Origin: Alphaproteobacteria bacterium
GTDB taxonomy: Bacteria; Pseudomonadota; Alphaproteobacteria; Caulobacterales; Caulobacteraceae
Assembly: GCA_018820205.1 (NCBI GenBank)
Contig: JAHJOK010000075.1
Span: 62,001 to 126,000 of the forward strand
Length of the DNA: 64,000 nucleotides
Direction of reading: 5' to 3'
The first letter of the stretch is position 1. Each line of letters starts with the position of its first letter. Below are positions 36,687 to 45,203 of this stretch, piece after piece. Both the position numbers and the translations under genes were made by a program. A model generated the notes under the pieces. The model ran no database searches. It had not been told where the DNA came from and saw only the letters and a list, made by a program, of their open reading frames with translations.

Positions 36687-37844
36687 TCAGAAGGCGCTGA
36701 CGCCCGTCAACGCCCGACCGATAATCAGCTGTTGGATCTGGGTCGTCCCTTCGGGGATCGGCAGGATGATCGCCTCCCTTGCGAGTTTCTCGACCAAGAA
36801 GTCGGTCGTCACCCCTGCCGCGCCGTGGATCTGCACGGCCTGACGCGTCACGGTCACCGCCATCTCAGTCGCCCGCGCCTTGGCCATGGCCGCCTCCATT
36901 TCGGCCGGCAAGCCGGCCTGGATCATGGCGGCGGCGCGGTGAACCAGGAGCCGGGCCGCGTCGACGTCGGTCGCCATCTCCGCCAGCATGGCCGAGATCA
37001 GTTGATGGCCGGCGATGAGCTTGCCGTGCTGGCGTCTCCCGGTCGCGTAGCGGATCGCCTCATCAAGCGCCCGCCGGCCCAGGCCGACCCCCATTGCGCC
37101 GACGAAGACGCGCGACCGTTCGAACAGGGACAGGGTGTTCCTGAGCCCCTGCCCCTCCTCGCCGATCCGGTTGGCGACCGGGACGCGGACCTCGTCGAGG
37201 AAGATCGAGGCCGTGGACTGGCCGTTCAGCGCGATCTTGCGGATGTCCGAAACGACGTACGGATGGTCGACCCGGTCCAACAGGATGTGGGTCAGGCCGG
37301 AGCGGGGATCGTCGTCGGTCCGGCAGGTGCAGATCAGGAAATCCGAATAGGCGCCGTTGCTGATCCAGGTCTTCTCTCCCGAGATGACATAGTCGTCGCC
37401 ATCGCGACGGGCGCGCGTGCGGATGCCCTGGACATCGGAGCCGCCGCCGGGCTCGGAAATCGCCAGACTGCAGAACAGCTCGCCCGAGATCAGGCCGGGC
37501 AGATAGCGATCCCGCAGGACGTCGGACGCGAGCTGTTCGAGCATCTGGGCGCCGAAGGCGTTGATCAGGATGGGAAGGGCGACATCGAGCGCAGAGGCCG
37601 AGACCTCCTCCATGAGCATGGAGTTGGTCAGCCAGTCGAGGCCCAGACCGCCATGGGTCTCGGAGACCATGCCCGAGACCAGCCCGAACTCCGCCAGCTG
37701 CTTGGTGAAGCCGGCCATCCGCTCACGCGGTACGAACGCGTCCCTCAGTTCCCCGCTGAACAGCGGCTCGATCTGGTCGTTGAGGAAACGCCTCAGACCG
37801 TCAATGGCCAGTTGCTGATCCTCGTCCCGAAATACATGGCCCAC
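36687..37844 (-). CDS. Acyl-CoA dehydrogenase of the catabolic cluster
   Basis: A 385-residue ACAD. SLAISEPGGGSDVQGIRTRA and WISNGAYSDFLICTCR form the FAD/substrate motifs, and QIHGAAGVTTDFLVEKLAREA with IPEGTTQIQQLIIGR ends the C-domain, close to medium/short-chain and isovaleryl-type ACADs. Last gene of a minus-strand operon (TonB receptor, hydrolase, enoyl-CoA hydratase, ACAD). The GTG at 37844 follows AGGGAC; an ATG 17 codons upstream is also in frame. Confidence 0.9.
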   Translation of the reverse strand: MGHVFRDEDQQLAIDGLRRFLNDQIEPLFSGELRDAFVPRERMAGFTKQLAEFGLVSGMVSETHGGLGLDWLTNSMLMEEVSASALDVALPILINAFGAQMLEQLASDVLRDRYLPGLISGELFCSLAISEPGGGSDVQGIRTRARRDGDDYVISGEKTWISNGAYSDFLICTCRTDDDPRSGLTHILLDRVDHPYVVSDIRKIALNGQSTASIFLDEVRVPVANRIGEEGQGLRNTLSLFERSRVFVGAMGVGLGRRALDEAIRYATGRRQHGKLIAGHQLISAMLAEMATDVDAARLLVHRAAAMIQAGLPAEMEAAMAKARATEMAVTVTRQAVQIHGAAGVTTDFLVEKLAREAIILPIPEGTTQIQQLIIGRALTGVSAF

Positions 37845-37906
37845 GATCTGTGTCCCTCGTCGGTCCGCCCATGGCGGATATCTGGTGCGGAACATCCGCC
37901 GGGCCT

Positions 37907-38698
37907 TCAGCGTCCGGTGAAGACCGGCGGTCGGCGTTCACGGAAGGCCAGCAGACCCTCGTTGCGGTCGTGGCTCGAGGCATGGCCGAGATTGGCGTGC
38001 TGCTCGGCCTCAAGCCCCTCCGCGACACTGCGATCGAGAGCGGCGTCGGCCAGGGTCTTGATCACGCGCAGGACCAACGCGCTCTTTCCGGCGATCTGGG
38101 CGGTGAGGGCGTCGATCTCGGCTTCCAGTCCGTCGACGGGAACGATCCGGGTGACCAGCTGGGCGAAGATCGGATCGTCCACGGGCAGCAGCGCGCCGGT
38201 GAAGAACAGATATTTCGCGTGGTTGGCGCCGAGCTTGCGCGGCAGGCGGACCGAGGCGCCGCCTCCCGGGAGCAGGCCGTAGTTCGCGTGGCCGTCGCCG
38301 AGACGCGCCCCATCGCTGGCGATGACGATGTCGCAGGCGAGCAGGATCTCCATCCCGCCCGCCGTGGCGATACCGTTGACCGCCGCGATCACGGGTTTGG
38401 AGAGCGCCTCTAGCCGCGAGACCATCCGCGTGGCCTCGCCCAGGAACTCGGCCGTGGCGGCCTCGCGGTCCTCGACTGGGAAGCCGAGCACGAACTTCAG
38501 ATCGGCGCCGGCGCAGAACGCCCTGCCGCGCCCGGTGATGACAAGGCAGGCGATGTCGGGATCGGCTTCGACCTGATCCAGGGCGGAGTTGAGCTCGTCG
38601 ATCATGATCGCGGTCATCGCGTTCAGCTCGCCGGGCCGGTCCAGGGTCACCCAGGCGGCCGCCCCGCGGCGTTCATAGGCGATCTGTTGAAAGGACAT
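37907..38698 (-). CDS. Enoyl-CoA hydratase/isomerase
   Basis: A 263-residue crotonase-fold enzyme. The oxyanion-hole regions are RAFCAGADLKF and NGIATAGGMEILLACDI; GLLPGGGASVRLPRKLG carries the region in which hydratases place a catalytic glutamate, here replaced by Gly/Ala residues around PGGG. That suggests hydratase, isomerase or another crotonase chemistry cannot be separated. Likely hydrates the enoyl-CoA made by the adjacent dehydrogenase. 27 bp from the upstream hydrolase. Confidence 0.88.
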   Translation of the reverse strand: MSFQQIAYERRGAAAWVTLDRPGELNAMTAIMIDELNSALDQVEADPDIACLVITGRGRAFCAGADLKFVLGFPVEDREAATAEFLGEATRMVSRLEALSKPVIAAVNGIATAGGMEILLACDIVIASDGARLGDGHANYGLLPGGGASVRLPRKLGANHAKYLFFTGALLPVDDPIFAQLVTRIVPVDGLEAEIDALTAQIAGKSALVLRVIKTLADAALDRSVAEGLEAEQHANLGHASSHDRNEGLLAFRERRPPVFTGR

Positions 38699-38725
38699 CT
38701 GTACGGGTCTTTCTGAGGAAATCGG

Positions 38726-39457
38726 TTAGGCGTAGCGAAGCAGAAGGTCGGTGACGGCTTGCGGCGCCTCGAGCATCAGGTCATGGCCGACGTCCAGCCT
38801 CACGGCGTCCCAGTCCGCACGCCCGACCGCCCGGTCGTGAGAGGTCGTGAAGTGATCGGCGCCGCCGAGGCCTCTCCAACCGGTCGCCTGGACATAGACC
38901 TTGCGGGAGACCCGGTCCCACGCGCCCGTGAGCCGGATCGGCTCCCGGACGGTGGCGACCGGATGGCGATAGGTCTGGGCCTTGAGCCAGGCCTTTCGCT
39001 CTGCGGTCAGGCCCGCCGCCGGGGTGATCGGCATCTCGAGCGAAGCCCCGTCCGGCGAAACCTTCGACAGCGCGAAATGGCCATCGCCCAGGATCGAAGC
39101 CAAGGACTGGCCGTCCTCGGGCACGAAGGCGTCCAGATAGACAAGGGTCGCAATCCGCTCCGGCGCCGCATCGGCGGCGCCCGTGATGACGAAGCCGCCG
39201 TAGGAATGGGCGACCAAGACGACATCCGTGAGATCTTCCCAGGCCATCAGGCCCACGATCTCGTCGATATGGCACTGGAGGGTGATCGAGGCGTGCGGCG
39301 TCCCCGATCGCTCGGCCAGGCCCGACAGGGTTGGCGCATAGACCTCATGGCCGGCCGCCCGCAAAAGCCGGGCGACGGGTTTCCAGGCCCAGCCGCCATA
39401 GCCGCCGCCGTGGACCAGGACATAGGAGCGTCGGGCCTGCTCCGCGGTCAGGCTCAT
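38726..39457 (-). CDS. Alpha/beta hydrolase (EstC/salicylate-esterase-like)
   Basis: A 243-residue alpha/beta hydrolase. YVLVHGGGYGGWAWKPVA is the oxyanion region, VAHSYGGFV the nucleophile elbow and the last part, DAVRLDVGHDLMLEAP, has the histidine. HGGGYGGWAW and LVYLDAFVPEDGQS are typical of the pyrethroid-hydrolase/salicylic-ester family of carboxylesterases. It overlaps the TonB receptor stop by four bases, so it likely opens the imported substrate as an ester or lactone. Confidence 0.87.
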   Translation of the reverse strand: MSLTAEQARRSYVLVHGGGYGGWAWKPVARLLRAAGHEVYAPTLSGLAERSGTPHASITLQCHIDEIVGLMAWEDLTDVVLVAHSYGGFVITGAADAAPERIATLVYLDAFVPEDGQSLASILGDGHFALSKVSPDGASLEMPITPAAGLTAERKAWLKAQTYRHPVATVREPIRLTGAWDRVSRKVYVQATGWRGLGGADHFTTSHDRAVGRADWDAVRLDVGHDLMLEAPQAVTDLLLRYA

Positions 39458-41862
39458 GGGGTCTGGATCGAGAATCTGAGACCGATCTGTCGGCCTCGCG
39501 AATAGGCCCCGACCACAGCCGACGAACTGGCCGGCTGTAGTGTGCCGTATTCGAGCACCTGTTCGTCGGTCAGATTGCGACCGAACAGGGACAGCCGCCA
39601 GGCGCCGTCGGTCGGTCCCACGTCCAGGTGGCCGTCGATCTGGGCGAAACCCGATTGTTCCATGCGCGGGTCGTTATAGGCGCCGGCGTTGTATTTGGTG
39701 CGGGCGAAGACCGAAGCCCCCGCCGCCATCGTATAGGCGCCGTCGCCGAGCGGGCGGCGATAGTCGACCCCGAGCGACCCCGTCCATTTCGACGCATACT
39801 GGGTCGGGGTGCCCGAAAGATCCTGGGCCGCGGCGACGCACCCGGGGTCAATGCCGGCGTTCTGGCCGCTGTGGCAGGCCGCGCCGGGGAAGTCGACGAA
39901 CTCGGCGTCCACATAACTGCCGGCGAAGCTGAAGCGCAGCTGATCCGTCGGCCGCAAGGTCAGGTCAAGCTCGATGCCCTGCGAACGGGCCTCCCCGACA
40001 TTGGAGACGACGAAGGCAATGTTCTGCAACACCGATTGCTGCAGGTCGGTGAAGGTGGTGCGGAAGGCCGCGATCGAATAATCGAGCGACCCGTTCAGGA
40101 CTTGGCCCTTCAGACCGAGCTCCCAGGATTCGGCCTCCTCGGGACGGAACTGGGCCTGGGCGGGGTTGCCGCCCGAGAAGCTGCTGTCAAAGCCCCCGGC
40201 CTTGGCTCCCCGGACATATTTCAGATAGGCCTTGTTGCGGTCGGCCAGTTCGTACTGGACGATCGCCTGCGGCTGCCAGTGGTCCTCGTCGAGCTCCAGC
40301 GATCCGAAGGCGAAGTCATGGACCGTCGAGCCGAAGATGGCGCGGAAGGCCGCATCGAGCGATGTCGTCCGATAGGCCGCCAAATCCTCCCGGGACGTAT
40401 CGAACGTCAGATTGGGAATGATTGGCGTCGCATAGAGGGATTGGCCGGCGCGCTTGTTGATGTCGCTATAGCGAACCCCGCCCGAGACGCTGAGCCGGTC
40501 GGTGACCCGGTAGGTCGCATCGACGAAGCCGGAGAAGGTTCGGCTCTTCTGGGCATAACTGCTGACCCGGCCGATCGGCGTGGCGGCGATCCCCGTAAGG
40601 CCGAAGCCGCCCAGGGTGAACTCCACCAACAGGTCGGTGTCGAGGGTGTCGCGCTGAAAGTAGCCGCCCCCGGTTATATCGAGCGCGCCATAGGTCCCGT
40701 TGAACCGGACCTCCTGGCTGAACTGTTCGTAGTGCTGCCACAGGGCGTTGAAATAGGTCGGGGCGTGATTGATGCCGTCGCTGCCGAACTGCATGGCGTC
40801 ATCGGTGTCGCGCCAGGCCGTGGTCGAGGTCAGGGTGCCGCCCAGCAGGTCGTAGTCGATATCGGCCTGATAGAGCTGGGCGTGCATTTCCCCGAGCTCG
40901 TCGGAGAAATAGGGGGCGACATTGTAGTTGGCGTAGCGGTGCTCGGTGTCGCCCACGACCGGCCAGGGTCCGATGCGCGGCGCGAGCGGCTGACCGACGG
41001 GGACCACGGCGCTGCCGTTGTCGCGCAGCCGGTCGACCTCGGCCTTGAGCCGGATCTCCAGCCCCTCGACCGGCGTCAGCCGCAGTGAGGGTCGGAACGC
41101 CCAGTTCTCGGTCGTCGGTTCGCTCTCGCCCTTGATCGGATTGTCGAGACGGCCCTCGTCGAGGTTCTGGTAGAGGCCCGCCAAGCGAAGCGAAGCCCAA
41201 TCGGCGAGCGGTAGAGTGACCCCGCCCTGGGCCTGGATCTCGCGATTGTAGAACTCATAGCCGACCGAGCCGTCGGCTTCGAACGCATCGCCGGGCCGCC
41301 GGGTCGTGATGTTCATCGCGCCGACGGTGGCGCTATTGCCGAAGGTCAGGACCTGCGGGCCTTTCAGCAGTTCGAGCCGCTCGATGTCGAACAGCGGAAT
41401 GCGTCCGTCCTGGCCGCGGCCGTAGGAGATATTGTCGATGAATTTGCCGACCGACTGTTCGAAGGAGGCGAGGGCCCCCGAGCCGAAGCCGCGGATGAAG
41501 GTGAAGGGCTGCACGGCGCCGTAGCTGAACTGGAAGCTCGGGGTCACGGCGGCCAGGTCGATCACCTGGGTGATGTTCTTGGTCTGCAGCTGTTCGCCCG
41601 AAATGGCGGTGATGGCGACCGGGACGTCCCTGAGGTTCTCGGTGCGTTTGCGCGCCGTGACCACGATCTCGTCGAGGGCGGTGGCGACCTCGGGCTCCGT
41701 CGCCGGCGCCGCGGTCGGCGCTGTCTGCGCGGCCTGTGCCGCGGACGCGGGGTCCTGGGCGTAGAGCGGGGTGGCGACGGCGAGCGCCAGCGCGGACACG
41801 CCGGCAAGACCCATGGCCCTCAGATGCGAACGACGCGCGAGGCGCGGCGAATATTCCGTCAT
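39454..41862 (-). CDS. TonB-dependent outer membrane receptor
   Basis: An 802-residue receptor. Signal peptide (cleavage about residue 35 after LYAQ), TonB box-like region followed by plug DEIVVTARKRTENLRDVPVAI, SYGAVQPFTFIRGFGSG and ELLKGPQVLTFGNSATVGAMNITTRRPG. The 22-strand barrel then ends in the usual aromatic C-terminus (QIGLRFSIQTP). Imports a substrate across the outer membrane with TonB energy. It heads a CoA-catabolic operon and lacks sigma/anti-sigma genes, so an organic carbon source rather than a siderophore is likely. Confidence 0.93.
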   Translation of the reverse strand: MTEYSPRLARRSHLRAMGLAGVSALALAVATPLYAQDPASAAQAAQTAPTAAPATEPEVATALDEIVVTARKRTENLRDVPVAITAISGEQLQTKNITQVIDLAAVTPSFQFSYGAVQPFTFIRGFGSGALASFEQSVGKFIDNISYGRGQDGRIPLFDIERLELLKGPQVLTFGNSATVGAMNITTRRPGDAFEADGSVGYEFYNREIQAQGGVTLPLADWASLRLAGLYQNLDEGRLDNPIKGESEPTTENWAFRPSLRLTPVEGLEIRLKAEVDRLRDNGSAVVPVGQPLAPRIGPWPVVGDTEHRYANYNVAPYFSDELGEMHAQLYQADIDYDLLGGTLTSTTAWRDTDDAMQFGSDGINHAPTYFNALWQHYEQFSQEVRFNGTYGALDITGGGYFQRDTLDTDLLVEFTLGGFGLTGIAATPIGRVSSYAQKSRTFSGFVDATYRVTDRLSVSGGVRYSDINKRAGQSLYATPIIPNLTFDTSREDLAAYRTTSLDAAFRAIFGSTVHDFAFGSLELDEDHWQPQAIVQYELADRNKAYLKYVRGAKAGGFDSSFSGGNPAQAQFRPEEAESWELGLKGQVLNGSLDYSIAAFRTTFTDLQQSVLQNIAFVVSNVGEARSQGIELDLTLRPTDQLRFSFAGSYVDAEFVDFPGAACHSGQNAGIDPGCVAAAQDLSGTPTQYASKWTGSLGVDYRRPLGDGAYTMAAGASVFARTKYNAGAYNDPRMEQSGFAQIDGHLDVGPTDGAWRLSLFGRNLTDEQVLEYGTLQPASSSAVVGAYSRGRQIGLRFSIQTP

Positions 41863-41877
41863 GGCGTGCTTCTCCCC

Positions 41878-41894
41878 CTAGCTCGATCAGCTAG
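41878..41894. promoter_or_regulatory. 17-nt palindrome in TonB receptor leader
   Basis: A perfect inverted repeat CTAGCT-CGATC-AGCTAG lies about 15-30 bases before the receptor start on its transcript, just upstream of GGGGGAGAAGC, the likely ribosome site. It could be a protein operator or an RNA hairpin that tunes translation. Confidence 0.45.
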
Positions 41895-41944
41895 CCACGC
41901 GCCCCCTTTGATGGTGGCTGCGCGTCGGCACTAAGCGACTATTC

Positions 41945-41956
41945 GACTCGTGAGTC
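41945..41956. promoter_or_regulatory. TetR operator-like site 1
   Basis: GACTCGTGAGTC, a 12-bp palindrome (GACTC-GT-GAGTC) flanked by CTATTC and AATAG that extend the dyad. It lies between the divergent TonB receptor and TetR genes. Part of a three-site set with 42125 and 43805. Confidence 0.6.
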
Positions 41957-42124
41957 AATAGTTCGACGTGTTGTACTATTTCTGCTACGGCTGGTCAGGT
42001 CGGCGCGGCTGTCCTCGGTCAGTCTCGTGACGGACGACCGGTCCTTCAGGGGGCCGGAAGCCTGCAGCCTGGTTCGCTTGCGATCCGGCCGGGGATTGGA
42101 TATCGGGCTAGCGGTCGCTCGCTC

Positions 42125-42136
42125 GACCGGTGAGTC
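42125..42136. promoter_or_regulatory. TetR operator-like site 2
   Basis: GACCGGTGAGTC overlaps the start region of the TetR gene; its reverse complement GACTCACCGGTC differs by two bases from site 3. Position is apt for autorepression. Confidence 0.55.
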
Positions 42137-42138
42137 GA

Positions 42139-42789
42139 ATGAAGGACGAGGATTTGGCGCTCAGCACCCGACGTGCCCCGGCCTGGAAGGATGCGGTGCT
42201 CAGCCGCGACGAACAGTTCGGGCTGAAGCGGATCGCCCTCGTCAAGGAGGCGGCCCGCGCCTTCAGCCTGCGCGGCTATCACGACACCACGCTCGAGGAT
42301 GTCGCCAAGGCCCTGGGGGTCACCAAGGGCGCCCTCTACTACTATGTGATGAGCAAGCAGGAGATCCTGTTCGAGTGCCACGTCATTTCGAACGATCTCG
42401 GCGACCAGGCCATCGCCTATGCGACCGCCCTTGAGGGCAGCGGCTGCGACAAGGCCGTGGCCCTGGCCCGGCGCTATATGGAGCTTCTGGTCGGTGAAGC
42501 GGGCATGCTCGCCGTCCTGACCGAGTTCGACGCGCTCGAGCCGCAGAACCGCAAGATCATCGCCGCGCGACGCGCCATCTTCGACCGCACCTTCCGCGAG
42601 TTCATGGCGCAAGGGGTGTCGGACGGTTCGATCCGACCCGGCGTCGATCCCAAGATCACCGCCTTTTTCTATCTGGGCGCAGTCAACTGGGCGACGCGCT
42701 GGTTCGACCCGGCCGGCGATATCTCGGGATCGGAGGTGTCGGACCGGTTCGCCGACCTGTTCGACGCCGCGATCCGACTGAGGTCCTGA
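42139..42789 (+). CDS. TetR-family transcriptional regulator
   Basis: A 216-residue TetR repressor. HTH around FSLRGYHDTTLEDVAKALGVTKGALYYYVMSK, then an all-helical ligand domain (RYMELLVGEAGMLAVLTEF, VNWATRWFDPAGD). The RGYHxTTxxDVA.GVTKGALYYYxxxK pattern is typical of regulators of CoA-ester catabolism (KstR/FadR-like TetR). Divergent from the TonB receptor. The ATG at 42139 is preferred to the GTG three codons upstream, but either fits. It probably controls the cluster through the GACnnnnnnGTC sites. Confidence 0.9.
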   Translation: MKDEDLALSTRRAPAWKDAVLSRDEQFGLKRIALVKEAARAFSLRGYHDTTLEDVAKALGVTKGALYYYVMSKQEILFECHVISNDLGDQAIAYATALEGSGCDKAVALARRYMELLVGEAGMLAVLTEFDALEPQNRKIIAARRAIFDRTFREFMAQGVSDGSIRPGVDPKITAFFYLGAVNWATRWFDPAGDISGSEVSDRFADLFDAAIRLRS

Positions 42790-42790
42790 G

Positions 42791-42801
42791 CCCCCCCCCC
42801 C
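42791..42801. repeat. C11 homopolymer
   Basis: A run of eleven cytosines just after the TetR stop and before the convergent flavoprotein stop. A slippage-prone tract, intergenic here. Confidence 0.95.
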
Positions 42802-42806
42802 GACGG

Positions 42807-43763
42807 TCAGGCCGCCGGTCGAAGCCCCGCCCTGGCGCGCAAATACTCCTCGGCGAACCGGCCGATGATGTCGGCAGCCGGCTCCACGGCCTTCACGTCA
42901 TTGACCCCGTGGCCCGCGCTCCAGATGTCGCGCCAGGCCCGCATGGTGGCGATCTCCTTCTCGACGCTGAACGGGCCTTCGGCGACCTCCTTCGACGGCT
43001 TGAAGCCCGAACGCTCGATGCTCTTGCGCAGCATGTTGGCCGGAATCCCGGTCACCTCGGCGGTGGTGATGATGTCGTCGGCGCCGCTTTCGATAAGCAT
43101 TGCGCGGTAGTCGTCGGCGGCCAGGCTTTCGCTGGCGGCGATGAAGGGGGTGCCGACCAAAGCCATATCGGCGCCCAGCCGTTCGGCGACGTCGACGACG
43201 GCCCCGCGTGACACCGCTCCGGCCAGAATGATCGGTCCGTCGAAGAAGGCGCGGACCTCGGCGACGAAGGCGAAGGGGCTGAGCCAGCCCGTCTGCCCCC
43301 CTGCCCCGGCGCAGAGCAGGATCAGGGCGTCGGCGCCGCTCTCGGCCGCCCGTCTCGCATGTTTGACGCTGGCCACATCGGAAAAGACCAGACCCCCATA
43401 GGCCTTCACCCGGGCGACCACCGGAGACGGATTGCCGACGCTGGCGATGATGATTGGAACCTGGTGCCGGATCGTGATGTCGAGATCGGCTTCAAGCCTG
43501 GGGTTGGAATGGTGGACGATGAGGTTGACCGCATAGGGAGCCGCGTCCGCCTCGTCCTTCAGGGCCGAAAGCTCGCTCAGCCAGCCGTCGAAGATATCGC
43601 TGGTGCGGGCGTTGAGCGCCGGAACCGAGCCGATGACCCCGGCCCGGCAGCAGGCCGAGACGAGGGCTGGCCCCGAAACGAGGAACATAGGCCCGGCGAT
43701 GATCGGGACACTCGATCTGACCCTCAAGGCGGCGGCAAGCGTGGCGTCTCCCATACGTTCCAT
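42807..43763 (-). CDS. NMO-family flavoprotein (first paralog)
   Basis: A 318-residue TIM-barrel FMN protein of the nitronate monooxygenase/2-nitropropane dioxygenase family. VPIIAGPMFLVSGPALVS is the family N-terminus, ALILLCAGAGGQTG contains the FMN-phosphate GAGGxTG motif, and ADMALVGTPFIAASES follows. The C-end KWRDIWSAGHGVNDV-like AWRDIWSAGHGVNDVK is shared with the second paralog. In steroid and other acyl-CoA pathways, members of this family act as CoA-ester reductases or oxygenases (IpdC/ScdK type), not nitronate enzymes; that is a possible role here. Confidence 0.85.
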   Translation of the reverse strand: MERMGDATLAAALRVRSSVPIIAGPMFLVSGPALVSACCRAGVIGSVPALNARTSDIFDGWLSELSALKDEADAAPYAVNLIVHHSNPRLEADLDITIRHQVPIIIASVGNPSPVVARVKAYGGLVFSDVASVKHARRAAESGADALILLCAGAGGQTGWLSPFAFVAEVRAFFDGPIILAGAVSRGAVVDVAERLGADMALVGTPFIAASESLAADDYRAMLIESGADDIITTAEVTGIPANMLRKSIERSGFKPSKEVAEGPFSVEKEIATMRAWRDIWSAGHGVNDVKAVEPAADIIGRFAEEYLRARAGLRPAA

Positions 43764-43804
43764 AGCGCCTTCTCCCTGTTTGAGAGTGACGCGTGCCGCA
43801 ATTT

Positions 43805-43816
43805 GACTTGCCGGTC
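43805..43816. promoter_or_regulatory. TetR operator-like site 3
   Basis: GACTTGCCGGTC with flanks extending the dyad to TTTGAC-N6-GTCAAA (43802-43819). It lies in the 94-bp intergenic region between the divergent NMO and thiolase genes, where one protein could block both promoters. Two mismatches from the reverse complement of site 2. Confidence 0.6.
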
Positions 43817-43857
43817 AAATCATAGTCTAGGAGGAGAAAATAGGAGCAGACCACACA

Positions 43858-45096
43858 GTGGAAGACGTTTACGTCGTCGGCGTCGGCATGACGCGTTTCG
43901 GTCGGCTTCTCGATCGGAGCGTCAAATCCCTGACCCGCGAAGCAGTGGATCTGGCGCTTTCGGACGCCGGGCTCGACAAATCCGCGATCCAGGCCGCCTT
44001 CTTCGCCAACGCCGCCCAGGGTTATCTCGAGGGCCAGCATATGGTGCGGGGCCAGGTGGCGCTGCGCAGCATGGGGATCGGGGAAATTCCGGTCATCAAT
44101 ATTGAGAACGCCTGCGCCAGCGGCAGCTCGGCCCTGGCTCTGGCCGCCTCCCATCTCAGGGCCGGAGAAGGCGACATCGCCCTGGCCGTCGGCGTCGAGA
44201 AACTGTTCTCGACCGATCGCAATCTGATGATGGCCGCCTTCGACAGCGGCTGGGACGTCAGCGACGCTCCGGCCATCCGCGACCGGCTGATGGCCCTGGG
44301 CGCCGGCGTCGAGGTCCCCGAGGGCACGACCTCGCTCAAACCCTATAGCGCCTTCATGGACGTCTATGCCGCCTTCGCCCGTCAGCATATGCGCGAGTTC
44401 GGCACGGTCCAGCGCCAGTTCGCCGCCGTCGCGGCCAAGAACCACCGCCACTCGATCCACAACGACCTGGCCCAGTTCCGCGATGACTATTCGATCGACC
44501 AGATCCTGGCCGCGCCGCCCATCGTCTATCCTCTCACCCTGCCGATGTGCTCGCCGATCTCCGACGGGGGCGCGGCGGTGATCGTGGCCACGCGATCCGG
44601 GATGACCCGGTTGGGCCTTGATCCGCGACGCGCCATCCGTCTGCTGGCGACCGTGATCCAGACCGGCAGCGACCGCGACCCCCTCGCCGCCGACCGCCAT
44701 CTGACGGCTCTCGCGGCCAGGTGCGCCTATGAGAAGGCGAGCGTCGGTCCCGAGGACGTCTCGGTCGCCGAGGTCCATGACGCCACCGCCGTCGGAGAGA
44801 TCATCCAGATCGAGAACCTGGGGTTCTGCGGCTTCGGCGAGGGCGGCGCCCTGACCGAAAGCGGCGCCACGACGATCGGCGGCCGCCTGCCCGTCAATCC
44901 GTCCGGCGGCCTGGAGTCCAAGGGCCATCCTGTCGCCGCGACCGGTCTCGGCCAGGTTCATGAACTGGTCCTGCAGCTGCGCGGCGAGGCCGGCCCGCGC
45001 CAGGTGGAGGGCGCCCGGATCGCGGTCGCCGAGAATGGCGGCGGTCTGCACGGCGTCGAGGAGGCGGTCGCCTGCGTCATCATCCTGGGCCGATGA
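43858..45096 (+). CDS. Acetyl-CoA acetyltransferase (thiolase family)
   Basis: A 412-residue thiolase. Nucleophile Cys86 in NIENACASGSSA; the second half has VAEVHDATAVGE, NPSGGLESKGHPVAATG (His) and AENGGGLHG. The pattern is that of SCP2/lipid-transfer-type thiolases used for branched or ring acyl-CoAs; the ordinary C-terminal Cys-Gly motif is replaced by NGGG. Start is GTG with AGGAGC ahead. First gene of a plus-strand operon (thiolase, SDR, ligase). Confidence 0.9.
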   Translation: MEDVYVVGVGMTRFGRLLDRSVKSLTREAVDLALSDAGLDKSAIQAAFFANAAQGYLEGQHMVRGQVALRSMGIGEIPVINIENACASGSSALALAASHLRAGEGDIALAVGVEKLFSTDRNLMMAAFDSGWDVSDAPAIRDRLMALGAGVEVPEGTTSLKPYSAFMDVYAAFARQHMREFGTVQRQFAAVAAKNHRHSIHNDLAQFRDDYSIDQILAAPPIVYPLTLPMCSPISDGGAAVIVATRSGMTRLGLDPRRAIRLLATVIQTGSDRDPLAADRHLTALAARCAYEKASVGPEDVSVAEVHDATAVGEIIQIENLGFCGFGEGGALTESGATTIGGRLPVNPSGGLESKGHPVAATGLGQVHELVLQLRGEAGPRQVEGARIAVAENGGGLHGVEEAVACVIILGR

Positions 45097-45203
45097 CGCC
45101 CGGCTGACGCCGGCGACGATCAACAGACGACGAGAGACGCCTGCGGGCGCACATACTGAAAACGCTCCGGCCGGTCACAAGGCCAGACACTAGGGAAGAG
45201 ATC

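Noticed and set aside
42807..43763. Straight call of nitronate monooxygenase activity
   Set aside because: Family membership is clear, but the CoA-catabolic context makes nitronate oxidation unlikely; the substrate is left open.
43492..45123. Minus-strand open frame over the thiolase
   Set aside because: Shadow of the thiolase, which has its nucleophile and a ribosome site.
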